From the NCBI RefSeq assembly GCF_030160295.1, contig NZ_BSOB01000020.1, forward strand, positions 1 through 64,000: a stretch of 64,000 nt of DNA, written 5' to 3'. This DNA comes from Dyella acidisoli. GTDB taxonomy: Bacteria > Pseudomonadota > Gammaproteobacteria > Xanthomonadales > Rhodanobacteraceae. A program made the position numbers and the translations under genes. The number at the start of each line of letters is the position of its first letter. Position 1 is the stretch's first letter. The notes beneath the pieces were generated by a model, which worked only from the letters and a program-made list of their open reading frames with translations, had not been told where the DNA came from and made no database searches. Below are positions 18,501-26,800 of the stretch, piece after piece.

Positions 18501-18685
18501 GCGCCGTAGTCGACAAAGCAGGCTTCGAGGGAGGGTTCGACGCGAGTGATACGGCCTTTGTAAATATTGGCTTTTTTCTGCTCGCGTGAGGGTATTTCGA
18601 TATCAAGATCGTAAAGGGTTTGGCCATCCACGATGGCCACGCGCAACTCTTCACGCTGAGTCGCGTTGATCAACATTCTTTTCAT
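15572..18685 (-). CDS. rne: Ribonuclease E
   Basis: 1037-residue endoribonuclease, core of the RNA degradosome and needed for rRNA, tRNA and mRNA processing. The ATG at 18685 begins [18 protein letters not shown], as in all RNase E proteins; the in-frame extension to 18820 is not coding-like. N-terminal catalytic half: S1 domain (about 36-120), RNase H and 5'-sensor regions, DNase I-like domain with catalytic Asp301 (AIDINS) and Asp344 (VIDFIDMD), and the Zn-link CPRCEGHG (Cys402/Cys405). The C-terminal half (after about 540) is disordered: a Gln/Arg-rich block, an arginine-rich RNA-binding patch ([14 protein letters not shown]) and a Pro/Ala/Glu/Val-rich tail. It is divergent from rluC, as in many gammaproteobacteria; the 337-bp gap suggests a long autoregulatory 5' UTR. 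Confidence 0.98.
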   Translation of the reverse strand: MKRMLINATQREELRVAIVDGQTLYDLDIEIPSREQKKANIYKGRITRVEPSLEACFVDYGAERHGFLPLKEIAREYFTPGQDPYKSNIRELLREGQEVVVQVEKEERGNKGAALTTFISLAGRYMVLMPNNPKAGGVSRRIEGEDRQALKEALEHLTVPDEMGLIVRTAGMGRDAEELQWDLDYLLATWKAISQAASAQKAPFLIYQESKLFIRALRDYLRNDIGEILIDEESLYQDARDFMQQVMPNALRKLKLYKDDTPLFSRYQIETQIESAFDRSVRLPSGGSIVIDQTEALTAIDINSSKATKGGDIEETAFNTNLEAATEIARQLRIRDAGGLIVIDFIDMDSPKHQREVEERLKEASKLDRARIQIGRISRFGLMEMSRQRLRPSLGEATQIVCPRCEGHGHIRSVESLSLSTLRLIEEHAMKDNTGQVLVQAPPSVANYMLNEKRASVVEIELRNKVHVVIVADDKLDTPHIEIQRIREAEMGEHSKPSYERLTAEEANVVRKMGQMLGSSEQPAVTGIVPSSPAPVREEEPAAPVAAPVAKQQRQAAATPASAPAPSQGGFLSKLFGLFRGNGAAAPAPAPAPVATPRQESLRGRQDNRRSEQRARGEQQQRQGPQQRDGRGNQQQQGKNQNQRPRNEQQAQARQQQQERNKQEQPQRQQKQAQANETAATEQRNKQQNAEAAKQPQQERPQRQPQAERAQQQQANPPAPKPVEAPKPVAEIAVPMVVPATEEHAVAAEAASAEGVGQSRRRRGRRGGRRRRRHEGAVAGAVQNEQLDAQDLDDEDRDDPSELEADAPQAKAETVTHVTPRPVASTPIPEADHAVAHAEAPHVEVRKPEAPKPVISEAASTEVFHAEPKADPSAAQEDHVTAPLIIAPAPVPSSFNLPVLPPIPVREAVSETTAIASEEATAIPTHDEAPAVSKTEVVTVSVPHEPEPAANEAAVVESFVPTEVKHVHEPVLVEPAIVQTPEAPVAVTPAPIIHQPEQGDLLSTPLRHHASSDHQETKAPEEEENLHLGQQRDNRLS

Positions 18686-19022
18686 TGTGATTCCTCGGCT
18701 TGGCCGCGCGTCGCGCGCCGCGGTGGCGCCTGGTGTGGCGGCCTTTCCGGGGATCGCGCCGCTGCGGTAAAGCGGCAAAATAAACGGTAACGTTCCCGAT
18801 ACCGGGGTGATTCTTGTCACGCACGCCGCACTGTCTGATCAAGCAAGACCGGACAAGCGGCTACCCAAACCGTTACGATGAAAGGGTGTTTGCAACCGGC
18901 TGCCAGTGTCAGCGACCGGCGCAAACCTCGCCGGCGTAACAGGCGGGCGTCAGGTCCTTAACTAATGTCGGTGGACCCGGCTGAGCGCTGTGCGAGTATC
19001 CTCTCAACCCAGGTTTTTTTCA
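18686..19022. other. Divergent rne/rluC control region
   Basis: About 337 bp with no gene. In known gammaproteobacteria the rne transcript has a long structured 5' UTR through which RNase E represses its own synthesis; the space here fits that. I could not define a specific structure by eye. Confidence 0.4.
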
Positions 19023-20006
19023 ATGCAGACGGCAACTTCCCCCGATGTACCTCAAGGGGTGCGTCAAGTAGAGATCGGTCCCGAGCGCGACGGTCAGCGC
19101 ATCGACAACGCCTTGGTGACCCTGCTCAAGGGGGTGCCCAAGAGCATGATTTACCGGCTGTTGCGCACCGGCCAGGTGCGCGTGAACGGCAAGCGCGCCA
19201 AGCCGGATACGCGTCTCAGCCAGGGCGATATGTTGCGCATTCCGCCGGTGCGGGTGGCGGAACGTCCTGCGCAAGAGAGTGCCTCGCAGTCGGCCATCAC
19301 GGCGGTGGCTGAGGCGGTGATCTTCGAGGACAAGCACTTCCTGGTGATCGACAAGCCGTCCGGCATGGCTAGTCATGGCGGTAGCGGAGTAAGTTTTGGG
19401 GCGATCGAGCTGCTGCGGCAGGCTCGGCCTAAGGACCACCTGGAACTGGTCCATCGCCTGGACCGAGACACCAGCGGCGTGCTGGTGTTTGCCCGGACCC
19501 GCGCCGGGCTGACTGGACTACAGGCGGCGATCCGCGCCGGCGAGGTTACCAAGCAGTACCTCTGCCTGATGGTTGGGCACCCCCAGAAGGCCAAGTTCGA
19601 CGTCAATGCACCTTTGAAGAAGTTCGTACTGCAAGGCGGCGAGCGGATGGTTCGGGTGGCGGACGACGGCAAACCTTCGCTCACTTTCTTCCGTGAGATG
19701 GAGCAATACGCTGGCGCACGCCTGATGCAGGCGACCCTGGGCACCGGCCGCACGCACCAGATCCGCGTACACGCCGCGCACATCGGTCATCCAGTGGCCG
19801 GCGATGCCAAGTACGGTGACAAGGAGGCGAACAAGCGCTTTCGCGAGCGTGGGCTACACCGATTGTTCCTGCATGCCTCACATTTGTCGTTCGAGCTGGA
19901 TGGGCGTGCTTATAGCTTCTCCGCGCCGTTGCCCGACGAACTGAAGTCCGTGCTGGATGCGCTATCCACTAAAGGGAAAAGCACGCGTCGACCGTGGATT
20001 GGGTAA
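19023..20006 (+). CDS. rluC: 23S rRNA pseudouridine synthase RluC
   Basis: 327 residues; RluC family members modify 23S rRNA U955/U2504/U2580 in E. coli numbering. The S4-like RNA-binding domain (about 22-85, RIDNALVTLLKGVPKSMIYRLLRTGQVRVNGKRA) is followed by the catalytic domain with LVHRLDRDTSGVLVF, in which Asp147 is the catalytic aspartate, and with GRTHQIRVH and GDAKYGD. ATG at 19023 gives the normal RluC length; a GTG at 18990 is in frame. Divergent to rne, the conserved arrangement. Confidence 0.94.
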   Translation: MQTATSPDVPQGVRQVEIGPERDGQRIDNALVTLLKGVPKSMIYRLLRTGQVRVNGKRAKPDTRLSQGDMLRIPPVRVAERPAQESASQSAITAVAEAVIFEDKHFLVIDKPSGMASHGGSGVSFGAIELLRQARPKDHLELVHRLDRDTSGVLVFARTRAGLTGLQAAIRAGEVTKQYLCLMVGHPQKAKFDVNAPLKKFVLQGGERMVRVADDGKPSLTFFREMEQYAGARLMQATLGTGRTHQIRVHAAHIGHPVAGDAKYGDKEANKRFRERGLHRLFLHASHLSFELDGRAYSFSAPLPDELKSVLDALSTKGKSTRRPWIG

Positions 20007-20060
20007 ACCCCAACGTTGCCGCGGTGATGAGATGACGATGTTGGGGTTTTCCCCCAACCT
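19999..20060. repeat. GTTGGGGT-type paired hairpins
   Basis: Two inverted units (ttgggtaaaccccaa and gttggggttttcccccaac) about 25 bp apart, overlapping the rluC stop codon and abutting the stop of the convergent gene, so they probably form the shared 3' end structure. Confidence 0.6.
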
Positions 20061-21573
20061 ACAAAAAGAAGCGTGCGCTGACTTCAAGCGAGCGCAGCAG
20101 CGGTCCACCCGCCAGCCCCGACTCCACGAGCAAGGCGCAGATCGCATGTGCCAATGCGATCGGCAACACGCTGCGCGAGCGAAGAAAGCACCACGCCCAC
20201 CAAAGCTCGCCGACTAAGCACAGCTGCATCAGCGCGCCGTTGGGCGTGTGCAGCAAAGCAAAGACCAGCGCCACCGGCACAATGGCCCAGTTTGGCCGGT
20301 GCGTGATCTGTTCGAAGCGCCGCAACAGCACGATCAGCATCAGCCACTGCTGCAACCAGGCCCATGCGAAATAGGCGATGACATGGCCCAGCAGAAGCGG
20401 GTGCAGCGTGTGACCTTGAAAGAAGATCAGCAGCACGGTGACAGGCAGCATGGCCAGCGGCCACAGCCAGTCACGTCCCGCCGCGGGCCAGCGCCATAGC
20501 CGCGGCAGATGGCGTCGCTCGATGGCCAAGGCGTAGGCTAAGCCGCCTCCGAATGCCACCACACTCAGCGGAGTAGGGCGCAAACCCCAATGCAGACCCA
20601 TCACCAGCCACAGCGGCCCTGCAAGACAACCGGCCACCTCGATCCAGGGACGAAGCGGACCTTGCACAGGCCGCAACGCCAACCAGGCGAGGATGAGCAG
20701 ATAGATTCCGCAGGCAATCCATGTAGCTGCGGGATGAGGTGGCATCACCGGTTGCGCCTGCGGCGCCGCTCCCGCCGGCACGATCAACGCAGCCGGCCAC
20801 CGGGCACGCAATTGATCGCGCAGCGTCAGCATCGTTTCCGCGCTGGCACCGTCGGGCAGATGGAAGAACGGCATCGGCCAGTCCTGCGCATGTTCCGCGA
20901 TGTGTTCGATGTCGTTGGCGGCTGCATTTTTAGGCAGGTAGATCGACGCATCGTGTAGATGCAGCATCGGTTCGGTCGTCAGCAGTTCGACCGAGGCAAT
21001 GCGCAAACTGGCATCGCGCGGAAGTTGAATCCGCAAACGCAACATCTGCGCGATGCCCGGTGCAGCGCAACCGCCTTGGCCTGCGCTTTTCCAATCAAGG
21101 CTGCGCAAGTCGATGCGCAGCTCGCGCATATCGGGTGTCAGTGCATGAGCAGAGGGCATCAGGCATGCAGGTGTTTGATTACCTTGCCACACCAGGCCGA
21201 GCGTGCCAGCGGCACTGGTTTGCAGTTGCAATTGCAGGATCGGCCAATGCCGCAGATCCAGCGACCATGCAATCGGCAATCCCAACTCGAAAGGGGAGCC
21301 GTCTTCACTCTTGATGAGCAACGCATCATCTTCGCGTGCGACTGTCGCATGGCCGAAGGCGCGTCCAGCGATCAGGTCATGCGGTTTGCGCAGAGGCCAT
21401 CGCCACAGCGGTTGGCCGGTTTCCACGCTCGCCAACTGCTGCTGGGCCTGATTCAGTAATTGCGCGCCCGTGATCCGCGCGGCTATCCAGCCAAGCGCTA
21501 CACAAGCGATAACGGCGACCAGCACATAGCCAGCGAAGAACCACCTTGTGCGGATGCGTGACGCTTCGCTCAA
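20059..21573 (-). CDS. CPBP (CAAX/Abi-type) intramembrane protease homologue with altered motif
   Basis: About 504 residues from a TTG at 21573 whose TTGA overlaps the phhB stop, suggesting translational coupling; a further TTG at 21606 is possible. One N-terminal TM helix, an extracytoplasmic domain of about 270 residues with beta-rich, carbohydrate-binding-like composition, then about eight TM helices. The CPBP-like motifs near the C-terminus are WLQQWLMLIVLLRR (where EExxxR is expected; the two glutamates are Gln-Gln), FALLHTPNG (FxxxH) and HAICALLVES. Loss of the EE pair makes catalytic activity doubtful. Function unknown. Confidence 0.75.
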   Translation of the reverse strand: MSEASRIRTRWFFAGYVLVAVIACVALGWIAARITGAQLLNQAQQQLASVETGQPLWRWPLRKPHDLIAGRAFGHATVAREDDALLIKSEDGSPFELGLPIAWSLDLRHWPILQLQLQTSAAGTLGLVWQGNQTPACLMPSAHALTPDMRELRIDLRSLDWKSAGQGGCAAPGIAQMLRLRIQLPRDASLRIASVELLTTEPMLHLHDASIYLPKNAAANDIEHIAEHAQDWPMPFFHLPDGASAETMLTLRDQLRARWPAALIVPAGAAPQAQPVMPPHPAATWIACGIYLLILAWLALRPVQGPLRPWIEVAGCLAGPLWLVMGLHWGLRPTPLSVVAFGGGLAYALAIERRHLPRLWRWPAAGRDWLWPLAMLPVTVLLIFFQGHTLHPLLLGHVIAYFAWAWLQQWLMLIVLLRRFEQITHRPNWAIVPVALVFALLHTPNGALMQLCLVGELWWAWCFLRSRSVLPIALAHAICALLVESGLAGGPLLRSLEVSARFFL

Positions 21574-21911
21574 CGTTCGAGCAGAGCGTCGACGCGCGCG
21601 GCGCAAACGAAATCGTTCAGCGACAGACCGCCTACGTCATGCGTAGACCACCGCAGCTTGCAATGACCGTAGCCTGCCTCGATATCCGGATGGTGATCCT
21701 CGTGGTTGGCCATGAAACCCACCGCGTTAATGAAACCCAGCGTGTGATGGAAGTTTTCGAAGCGGAAATCTTTCACCAGCGCATCACCTTGGGCGCTGAG
21801 CTTCCAACCAGGCACCAGCGGCAGCAGCGCGCCAACCGCCGCCTCGTCCAGAGCGTGTTCTTTGCCCTTGCGCGGTTGGCAGTGCTGGGCGGATAGCGGA
21901 AGGGCAGTCAT
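21570..21911 (-). CDS. phhB: Pterin-4a-carbinolamine dehydratase
   Basis: 113 residues; recycles 4a-hydroxytetrahydrobiopterin for aromatic amino-acid hydroxylases. Start ATG at 21911 has GGAG six bases upstream; a longer frame to 22085 is not supported. Contains the family signature: WKL...LVKDFRFENFHHTLGFINAVGFMANHEDHHPDIEAGYGHCKLRWSTHDVGGLS split over about residues 38-102, where the HHPDI/V and WSTHD..GLS motifs form the active site. No phenylalanine hydroxylase gene is in the window. Upstream in the same direction of the CPBP-like gene with a 4-bp overlap. Confidence 0.95.
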   Translation of the reverse strand: MTALPLSAQHCQPRKGKEHALDEAAVGALLPLVPGWKLSAQGDALVKDFRFENFHHTLGFINAVGFMANHEDHHPDIEAGYGHCKLRWSTHDVGGLSLNDFVCAARVDALLER

Positions 21912-22052
21912 GGCGATCTCCATCGTTCGCTCAAACGCGGAGACTGTACGCGAAAACGATCCATTCGGACATTCGTGAAGAAACAGGACTAAAATGGTGC
22001 GGTATAGAGCCCGCCCTGTGTGGGCCGTCAAATTGGTAGTTGCGGAGCAGGC

Positions 22053-22661
22053 ATGATCGAGATTTCCGAACGCGCGCAGCAGCATTTTCTGCGCCTACTC
22101 GCCCAGCAAGGCATCGATGGGCTGGGCATTCGCCTGCGCGTCACGTCCCCTGGCACACCGGCTGCAGACTGCGAACTGGAATTCTGCGAGCCGCCAGAAC
22201 TCAGCGGTAACGAATGGACGGTCGAGTGCCAAGGTTTCAACTTCTACATCGAAGGTGACAGTGCGCGTTGGCTGGAAAACGCCACCATCGATTACGAGCC
22301 CAACCAGACCGGTGGCCAGCTCAACATCCGTGCGCCGAAGATCAAGGGCGACTTGCCAGGCATGGACGCCGGCTTGGTAGAGCGCGTGCGTTATGTGCTC
22401 GAGGCAGAAGTGAATCCACGCATTGCCGCACACGGCGGTCGCGTGAGCTTGCTCGAAGTCGATGCTGACGGCGTGGTCGTGCTGCAGTTCGGCGGCGGTT
22501 GCCACGGTTGCGGCATGGTCGACGTCACACTCAAGCATGGCGTAGAAAAAACGTTGCGCGAACGTGTGCCGGAAATCACCGCCGTGCGTGATGCGACGGA
22601 TCACAAGGGCGGTGCGAATCCGTATTACAGCAAGAAGGAAGGTCAATCCGCGATGGGTTGA
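22053..22661 (+). CDS. nfuA: Fe/S biogenesis protein NfuA
   Basis: 202 residues; carrier that delivers 4Fe-4S clusters to target proteins. The N-terminal degenerate A-type scaffold domain (about 1-95) lacks the full cysteine triad. The C-terminal Nfu domain (about 105-195) carries FGGGCHGCGMVDVTLKHGVE with cluster cysteines Cys150 and Cys153. ATG at 22053 is preceded by gcggagcag. Divergent to phhB. Length matches E. coli NfuA (191 aa) closely. Confidence 0.96.
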   Translation: MIEISERAQQHFLRLLAQQGIDGLGIRLRVTSPGTPAADCELEFCEPPELSGNEWTVECQGFNFYIEGDSARWLENATIDYEPNQTGGQLNIRAPKIKGDLPGMDAGLVERVRYVLEAEVNPRIAAHGGRVSLLEVDADGVVVLQFGGGCHGCGMVDVTLKHGVEKTLRERVPEITAVRDATDHKGGANPYYSKKEGQSAMG

Positions 22662-22708
22662 TGCGGTAAAGCGTCCATCGCACCGCAACTTCGCTTATCC
22701 CTCAGGGC

Positions 22709-22816
22709 CGTCATTCCCGCGAAAGCGGAGGCGCTTTTCAACAGCGAATGCTGGTCAATCCATCTTTACGCTTAACCATCAAAGCAAATTGGATTCCCGC
22801 TTTCGCGGGAATGACG
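22709..22816. repeat. dRS3-like paired repeat with a replaced arm
   Basis: The right arm (attcccgctttcgcgggaat) is intact. The left arm begins normally, then changes into ggcgcttttcaacagcgaatgctggtcaat, a segment that recurs almost unchanged at 50237-50264 in another damaged copy. Confidence 0.7.
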
Positions 22817-22837
22817 ACAGAGTGAGGCGGGGCGTGA

Positions 22838-23188
22838 TCAATCGCCCTGCACGTGCCCCTTCAACGTATCAAGCTTCGTCGGCAACGACGAGTAATACGC
22901 AGCGATATCCTGGATATCCTGATCGGACAGCGTGGCCGTAAATCCTTTCATGATGGGATTGCTGCGACGACCATCTTTGTATTCGTGCAGCACCTGCTGG
23001 ATGTAACCGTTGTATTGGCCAGCCAGACGCGGGTATTGCGGATCGACGGCGTTGCCGTCGGCGCCATGACAGGCAAAGCAGGCCGCAGCCTTGGTTTTGC
23101 CATCGGCAGCATTACCACTTGCGAGCAGTGGCGCCGAAGCCAGCGCAAGAGCCATACCGAACGAGAGCAGCGTGAGCGCGCGTTTCAT
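22838..23188 (-). CDS. Periplasmic cytochrome c (class I, c4/c5-like monodomain)
   Basis: 116 residues. The signal peptide MKRALTLLSFGMALALASAPLLA is followed by a single haem-binding CFACH at about residues 40-44, the axial Met region MKGFTATLSDQDIQDIAAYYSSL, and a short tail. Start ATG at 23188 fits the signal peptide; the longer frame does not. The gene is 22 bp downstream of a second cytochrome c gene and forms an operon with it; together they resemble a split di-haem c4. Likely electron donor to a terminal oxidase. Confidence 0.9.
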   Translation of the reverse strand: MKRALTLLSFGMALALASAPLLASGNAADGKTKAAACFACHGADGNAVDPQYPRLAGQYNGYIQQVLHEYKDGRRSNPIMKGFTATLSDQDIQDIAAYYSSLPTKLDTLKGHVQGD

Positions 23189-23210
23189 GCAGTTGGAATC
23201 CTTGGGGCTG

Positions 23211-23540
23211 TTACTTCGAGGCAACGCTGGAGAGATAGGCGGCAATGTCCTGGATCTCCTGGTCGGAGAGGCTTTGCGCCTGCGCCACCATGGTCGGGTG
23301 CGAGCGGTCGCCCGACTTGTATCCATGCAGCGCGTTGATCAGATATTGCTCGTTCTGCCCGGCGATTTTCGGCACCGGATACTGCGGATAAGCGTTGTTG
23401 GTGCCGGGAATGCCGTGGCAACCATTGCAGGTATAGACAAGGGTGCGGCCGTTGGCTTTATCCCCTGTCGCGTGAACTGAGCCGGAGCACATCAAAAGCG
23501 CCGCGGCGGTTGCCAGGCCAAACAATTGCAATCGAATCAT
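23211..23540 (-). CDS. Periplasmic cytochrome c (class I)
   Basis: 109 residues, signal peptide MIRLQLFGLATAAALLMCSGSVHA, haem motif CNGCH (about residues 37-41) and Met-ligand region HPTMVAQAQSLSDQEIQDIAAYLSSV. First gene of the two-cytochrome operon. The two proteins are similar in layout (AG-Q/N-Y...L..YK.G.R..PxM), suggesting an old duplication. Confidence 0.9.
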   Translation of the reverse strand: MIRLQLFGLATAAALLMCSGSVHATGDKANGRTLVYTCNGCHGIPGTNNAYPQYPVPKIAGQNEQYLINALHGYKSGDRSHPTMVAQAQSLSDQEIQDIAAYLSSVASK

Positions 23541-23680
23541 CAAGAGGATCCCCGAGGTTCCAGCGGATGCGTGCAACGTACTCGGCCGAGTATAGAGGTT
23601 GCTCCAGAGCCGTCACAATGGGACGGCAACCGCATGGGGAGCGACAAAAAGCCGCGCAGCACATGCCGCGCTGCGGCAAG

Positions 23681-24913
23681 TCAGAACAGGCTTTTGATGA
23701 TGTGGATGCCTGCGGTGTACTCGCCGACAATGGTGCCCATGCTCACCAGGAAGAAGTTGAGCAGCGTGCGTGCCACGCGGTTAGTCCACCAACCGCTCCA
23801 GTGCACGATGTCGTCGCGCAGGCTTTCGAAATCCGCCACGCGCGGCCGGCGTACCCACACTTCCGCCATCGCACTGATGCCGCCGGCGGGAATGCCAGGG
23901 CGAAACGGCTTGATTGGCGCAGCGACGAACGCAGCGAGAATGCTCAAAGGATGTGCACGCGCCAATAGCGCGCCTAATGCGGCGAACCCGCCGGTGAACA
24001 GTACCCAGTCACGCAGGGCTTGCGTACCCAGCGTTGGACTGCGATGGAAGGCGTAGCCGATCGCAGCGAATATCAGCAGCACCAAGCCAACGGCGAGCCA
24101 TTTCGGCCATCGCGCTTTCGGTGGTGTTTGTGCCAATTCCGAGACTGTCACGCTCGGGTCCGCTTGCTGGATGCGCAAGTGCTCGCACAGGCCTTTCAAG
24201 TGGCCCGCACCGATCACCACCAACACCTTGCACGGATTGGCCGTGACCGAGCGCCCGGCTTCCTCACGCAGACGCGCTGCCATGTAAGCGTCGCGCTCGG
24301 CGATCAAGCTGCGATACAGCGGCGCCGATTCGGTGGCGAACTCGCTGAAGGCGCTTTCCAGCATGTCGCCTTGCTTGAGTTTTTCGATTTCCTTCTCATC
24401 GATCGTTTCGCGTTCGAATACGCTGGCCAGCAGGCCACCGAGCAAGCCGAAGCGTTGCCATATGCCAACGCTGTGCCAGGCGCGCTTGAGCGTGGTACCT
24501 ACCTCGCGATCGATCAGCCACAGCGGTACATCGAGTTCGGTGGCGCCATCCATCGCTGCTTTCATTTCGGCGCCGGGCTGGATGCCGTATTGATCGGCCA
24601 GACGCTTCTGGAAGGTGGAGAGCACCAAGCTCGCCGCCACCATGCCGGCTTTGCCTTCGCGAATCACCCGGAACAGATCCATCTGCTTGAAAGCTTCCGG
24701 ATCGCGCATGCCCTGCGCGCGGCTTTCACACAGTTCAACCGCGATGGCGTTGAACGATTCATTGGCGAGCAGCGTCTGCACCGCCTCCACGCTGGTGCGC
24801 GATACGTGCGCGGTGCCCAACACCACGTATTCCACCCCATCGCGCTGCACGCGTTCGATCGGCTGGGCGTTGAGGTCAGGCGTAGGACGGAGACCGGTTT
24901 CGGAGACGCTCAT
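23681..24913 (-). CDS. TraB-family membrane protein
   Basis: 410 residues from ATG at 24913. The N-terminal TraB/PrgY/GumN-like domain (about 15-250) has VVLGTAHVSRTSVEAV with the GTxH motif, VELCESRAQGM and the late VIGAGHLKGL motif, the two conserved GxxH elements of this putative metalloprotease-like fold. Four or so TM helices follow (about 275-400). Homologues in Enterococcus limit pheromone signalling, but the bacterial function in general is unknown. It is convergent in spacing but co-directional with aguB upstream (107 bp gap). Confidence 0.88.
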   Translation of the reverse strand: MSVSETGLRPTPDLNAQPIERVQRDGVEYVVLGTAHVSRTSVEAVQTLLANESFNAIAVELCESRAQGMRDPEAFKQMDLFRVIREGKAGMVAASLVLSTFQKRLADQYGIQPGAEMKAAMDGATELDVPLWLIDREVGTTLKRAWHSVGIWQRFGLLGGLLASVFERETIDEKEIEKLKQGDMLESAFSEFATESAPLYRSLIAERDAYMAARLREEAGRSVTANPCKVLVVIGAGHLKGLCEHLRIQQADPSVTVSELAQTPPKARWPKWLAVGLVLLIFAAIGYAFHRSPTLGTQALRDWVLFTGGFAALGALLARAHPLSILAAFVAAPIKPFRPGIPAGGISAMAEVWVRRPRVADFESLRDDIVHWSGWWTNRVARTLLNFFLVSMGTIVGEYTAGIHIIKSLF

Positions 24914-25020
24914 GCAATGGGGTACGGCAGGGGTGGGAGTTACCCAGCATGGAGACTTGGGGCGTCTAGTGCAAGCTGGCTTTTTGACCCTCGTCCCATC
25001 AAGGAGAGGGTCGGGCGAAG

Positions 25021-25911
25021 TCAATCGCGGAAACGGCGCAGCAGATCACCGTAAGCATCAATGCGTCGATCACGCAGGAACGGCCAGATGCGGCGCACGT
25101 GTTCGCTGCGCGCCATATCGATCTCGGTCACCAGCAGCTGGCGCTGGTCAGTAACAGCCTGCGCCAGGAACTCGCCCTGCGGGCCAGCCACGAAGCTACT
25201 GCCCCAGAACTGGATGCCTGCGCCCACGCCGGCCGGATCAGGTTCGAAACCGGTGCGGTTGCATGACAGCAGAGGCAGGCCGTTTGCTACAGCGTGGCCG
25301 CGCTGCACAGTGATCCACGCTTCGCGCTGGCGATCCTTCTCGGCTTGATCGTCATTGGGATCCCAGCCGATCGCGGTGGGGTAAAGCAACAGTTCCGCAC
25401 CGGCCAGCGCCATCAGTCGCGCGGCTTCCGGATACCACTGATCCCAGCACACCAGCACGCCCAGGCGGCCCACCGAGGTGTCGATCGGTTCGAAACCCAG
25501 ATCGCCTGGGGTGAAATAGAACTTCTCGTAGAACGCCGGATCATCCGGAATATGCATCTTGCGATATTTGCCAGCGATGGTCGCGGAGCGATCGAACACC
25601 ACCGCAGTGTTGTGATACAGCCCCGCAGCGCGTTTTTCGAACAGCGAAGCCACCACCACCAGCTTCAGTTCCTCCGCCAGCTTGCCGATGCGCGCCGTGC
25701 TGTGGCCCGGAATCGTTTCGGCCGTGTCGAATTCATTGACCGATTCGTGTTGGCAGAAATACGGACCGTTGTGCAGCTCCTGCAGGAGCACAAGCTCGAC
25801 ACCGGCCGCGGCGGCTTCGCGCAGGCCGGTTTCGATAGCATCGAGATTGGCATCGCGGCTGCCGCGGTGGGTTTCCTGCAGCAGCGCGACCTTGAGAGTC
25901 TTGCGGGTCAT
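25021..25911 (-). CDS. aguB: N-carbamoylputrescine amidase
   Basis: 296 residues; hydrolyses N-carbamoylputrescine to putrescine, CO2 and NH3, the last step of the agmatine route. Nitrilase-superfamily catalytic triad is visible: Glu45 (LLQELHNGPYFCQ), Lys118 (GKYRKMHIPDDP) and Cys155 (VLVCWDQWYPEAAR). ATG at 25911 has aggaaa seven bases upstream. The partner agmatine deiminase is 1.6 kb upstream on the same strand, separated by a YbhB-like gene and an AraC regulator. Confidence 0.95.
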   Translation of the reverse strand: MTRKTLKVALLQETHRGSRDANLDAIETGLREAAAAGVELVLLQELHNGPYFCQHESVNEFDTAETIPGHSTARIGKLAEELKLVVVASLFEKRAAGLYHNTAVVFDRSATIAGKYRKMHIPDDPAFYEKFYFTPGDLGFEPIDTSVGRLGVLVCWDQWYPEAARLMALAGAELLLYPTAIGWDPNDDQAEKDRQREAWITVQRGHAVANGLPLLSCNRTGFEPDPAGVGAGIQFWGSSFVAGPQGEFLAQAVTDQRQLLVTEIDMARSEHVRRIWPFLRDRRIDAYGDLLRRFRD

Positions 25912-25997
25912 GCGAGCGTTTCCTGATCGCCGGTGGGGCGAGAAACGCATAGTTTAAGGGACAGGGAATGACAATGCAGTGCGAGATGCACTTCCCT

Positions 25998-26150
25998 TCC
26001 CTACGTGTAGTAGGGGCCATGCTTTCTCTTCTCCTCCGGCAAGCCGGAGGAGGTAGGGTCGGGTGAAGCAATCTCGCGATGAGTTAGAGCAATGCGACAA
26101 GCTCATGCAAACCCACCCCAACCCTCCCCTGCAAGCAGGGGAGGGAGCGT
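25998..26150. repeat. GGGAGAGG-related repeat cluster
   Basis: Contains a small palindrome cctacgtgtagtagg (25999-26013), a cttctcctccggcaagccggaggag hairpin region, and the unit ccaaccctcccctgcaagcaggggagggag (about 26113-26146), all of the interspersed repeat type seen throughout the window. Confidence 0.55.
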
Positions 26151-26168
26151 GTAGCTTGCGTTTATTGA

Positions 26169-26696
26169 TCAACGACCGTAAGTCAACGTCTGCTGTGCCT
26201 TGCCAATCGCATGCCCGTGCACCATGAAACCCACCAGCGCAGCCGTTGCGTTGTCCGGCACATCAAGCTTAGGCGCGTCCAGCGCATACACCGTAAACAC
26301 GTAGCGATGCGGCTTGTCACCAACTGGCGGGCAGGGGCCGCCCCATGTAGAGGTGCCGTAATCGTTGTGTACGCCGTGAGCGCCTGCTGGCAGCACTCCG
26401 CCTTCCGGCAATGCGTTGGTAGACGCTGGCAGGTTAAGAACCATCCAATGCCACCAGCCGCTTCCGGTCGGCGCATCCGGGTCATACACCGTTACCGCAA
26501 AACTGCGCGTATTAGCCGGTTGTCCTTGCCAATGCATGGCAGGTGCCAGGTTCTGGCCGGTGCAGCCGAAGCCGTTGAAGGTGTATTTCTGCGCAATATG
26601 TCCTGACGCATCGGCAGCATCGACGCGCAAGGAAAAATCACCCGCATGCGCGGCAAACGTGCTGACAGCGAACAGGACGGCAATCGTGCGGAGCAT
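26169..26696 (-). CDS. Secreted YbhB/YbcL-type (PEBP, Raf kinase inhibitor-like) protein
   Basis: 175 residues with a signal peptide (MLRTIAVLFAVSTFAAHA). PEBP fold motifs: the anion-binding pocket elements VTVYDPDAPTGSGWWHWMV (about 69-87) and GP-PPVGDKPHRYVFTVYAL (about 121-141). Bacterial YbhB/YbcL proteins are periplasmic or cytoplasmic with unclear roles. GTG nine bases upstream is an alternative start. Lies between the two agu genes, so possibly in the same transcription unit. Confidence 0.92.
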   Translation of the reverse strand: MLRTIAVLFAVSTFAAHAGDFSLRVDAADASGHIAQKYTFNGFGCTGQNLAPAMHWQGQPANTRSFAVTVYDPDAPTGSGWWHWMVLNLPASTNALPEGGVLPAGAHGVHNDYGTSTWGGPCPPVGDKPHRYVFTVYALDAPKLDVPDNATAALVGFMVHGHAIGKAQQTLTYGR

Positions 26697-26800
26697 GGTT
26701 GGCACTCATCGTTGGAAGTGCCGGCATGGTAGGCAGGGGCTTGAAGCGAGCCTGCTACGTGGCGCGCAATCAATCGCCCGAAACGCTCAACCTACGCAAT

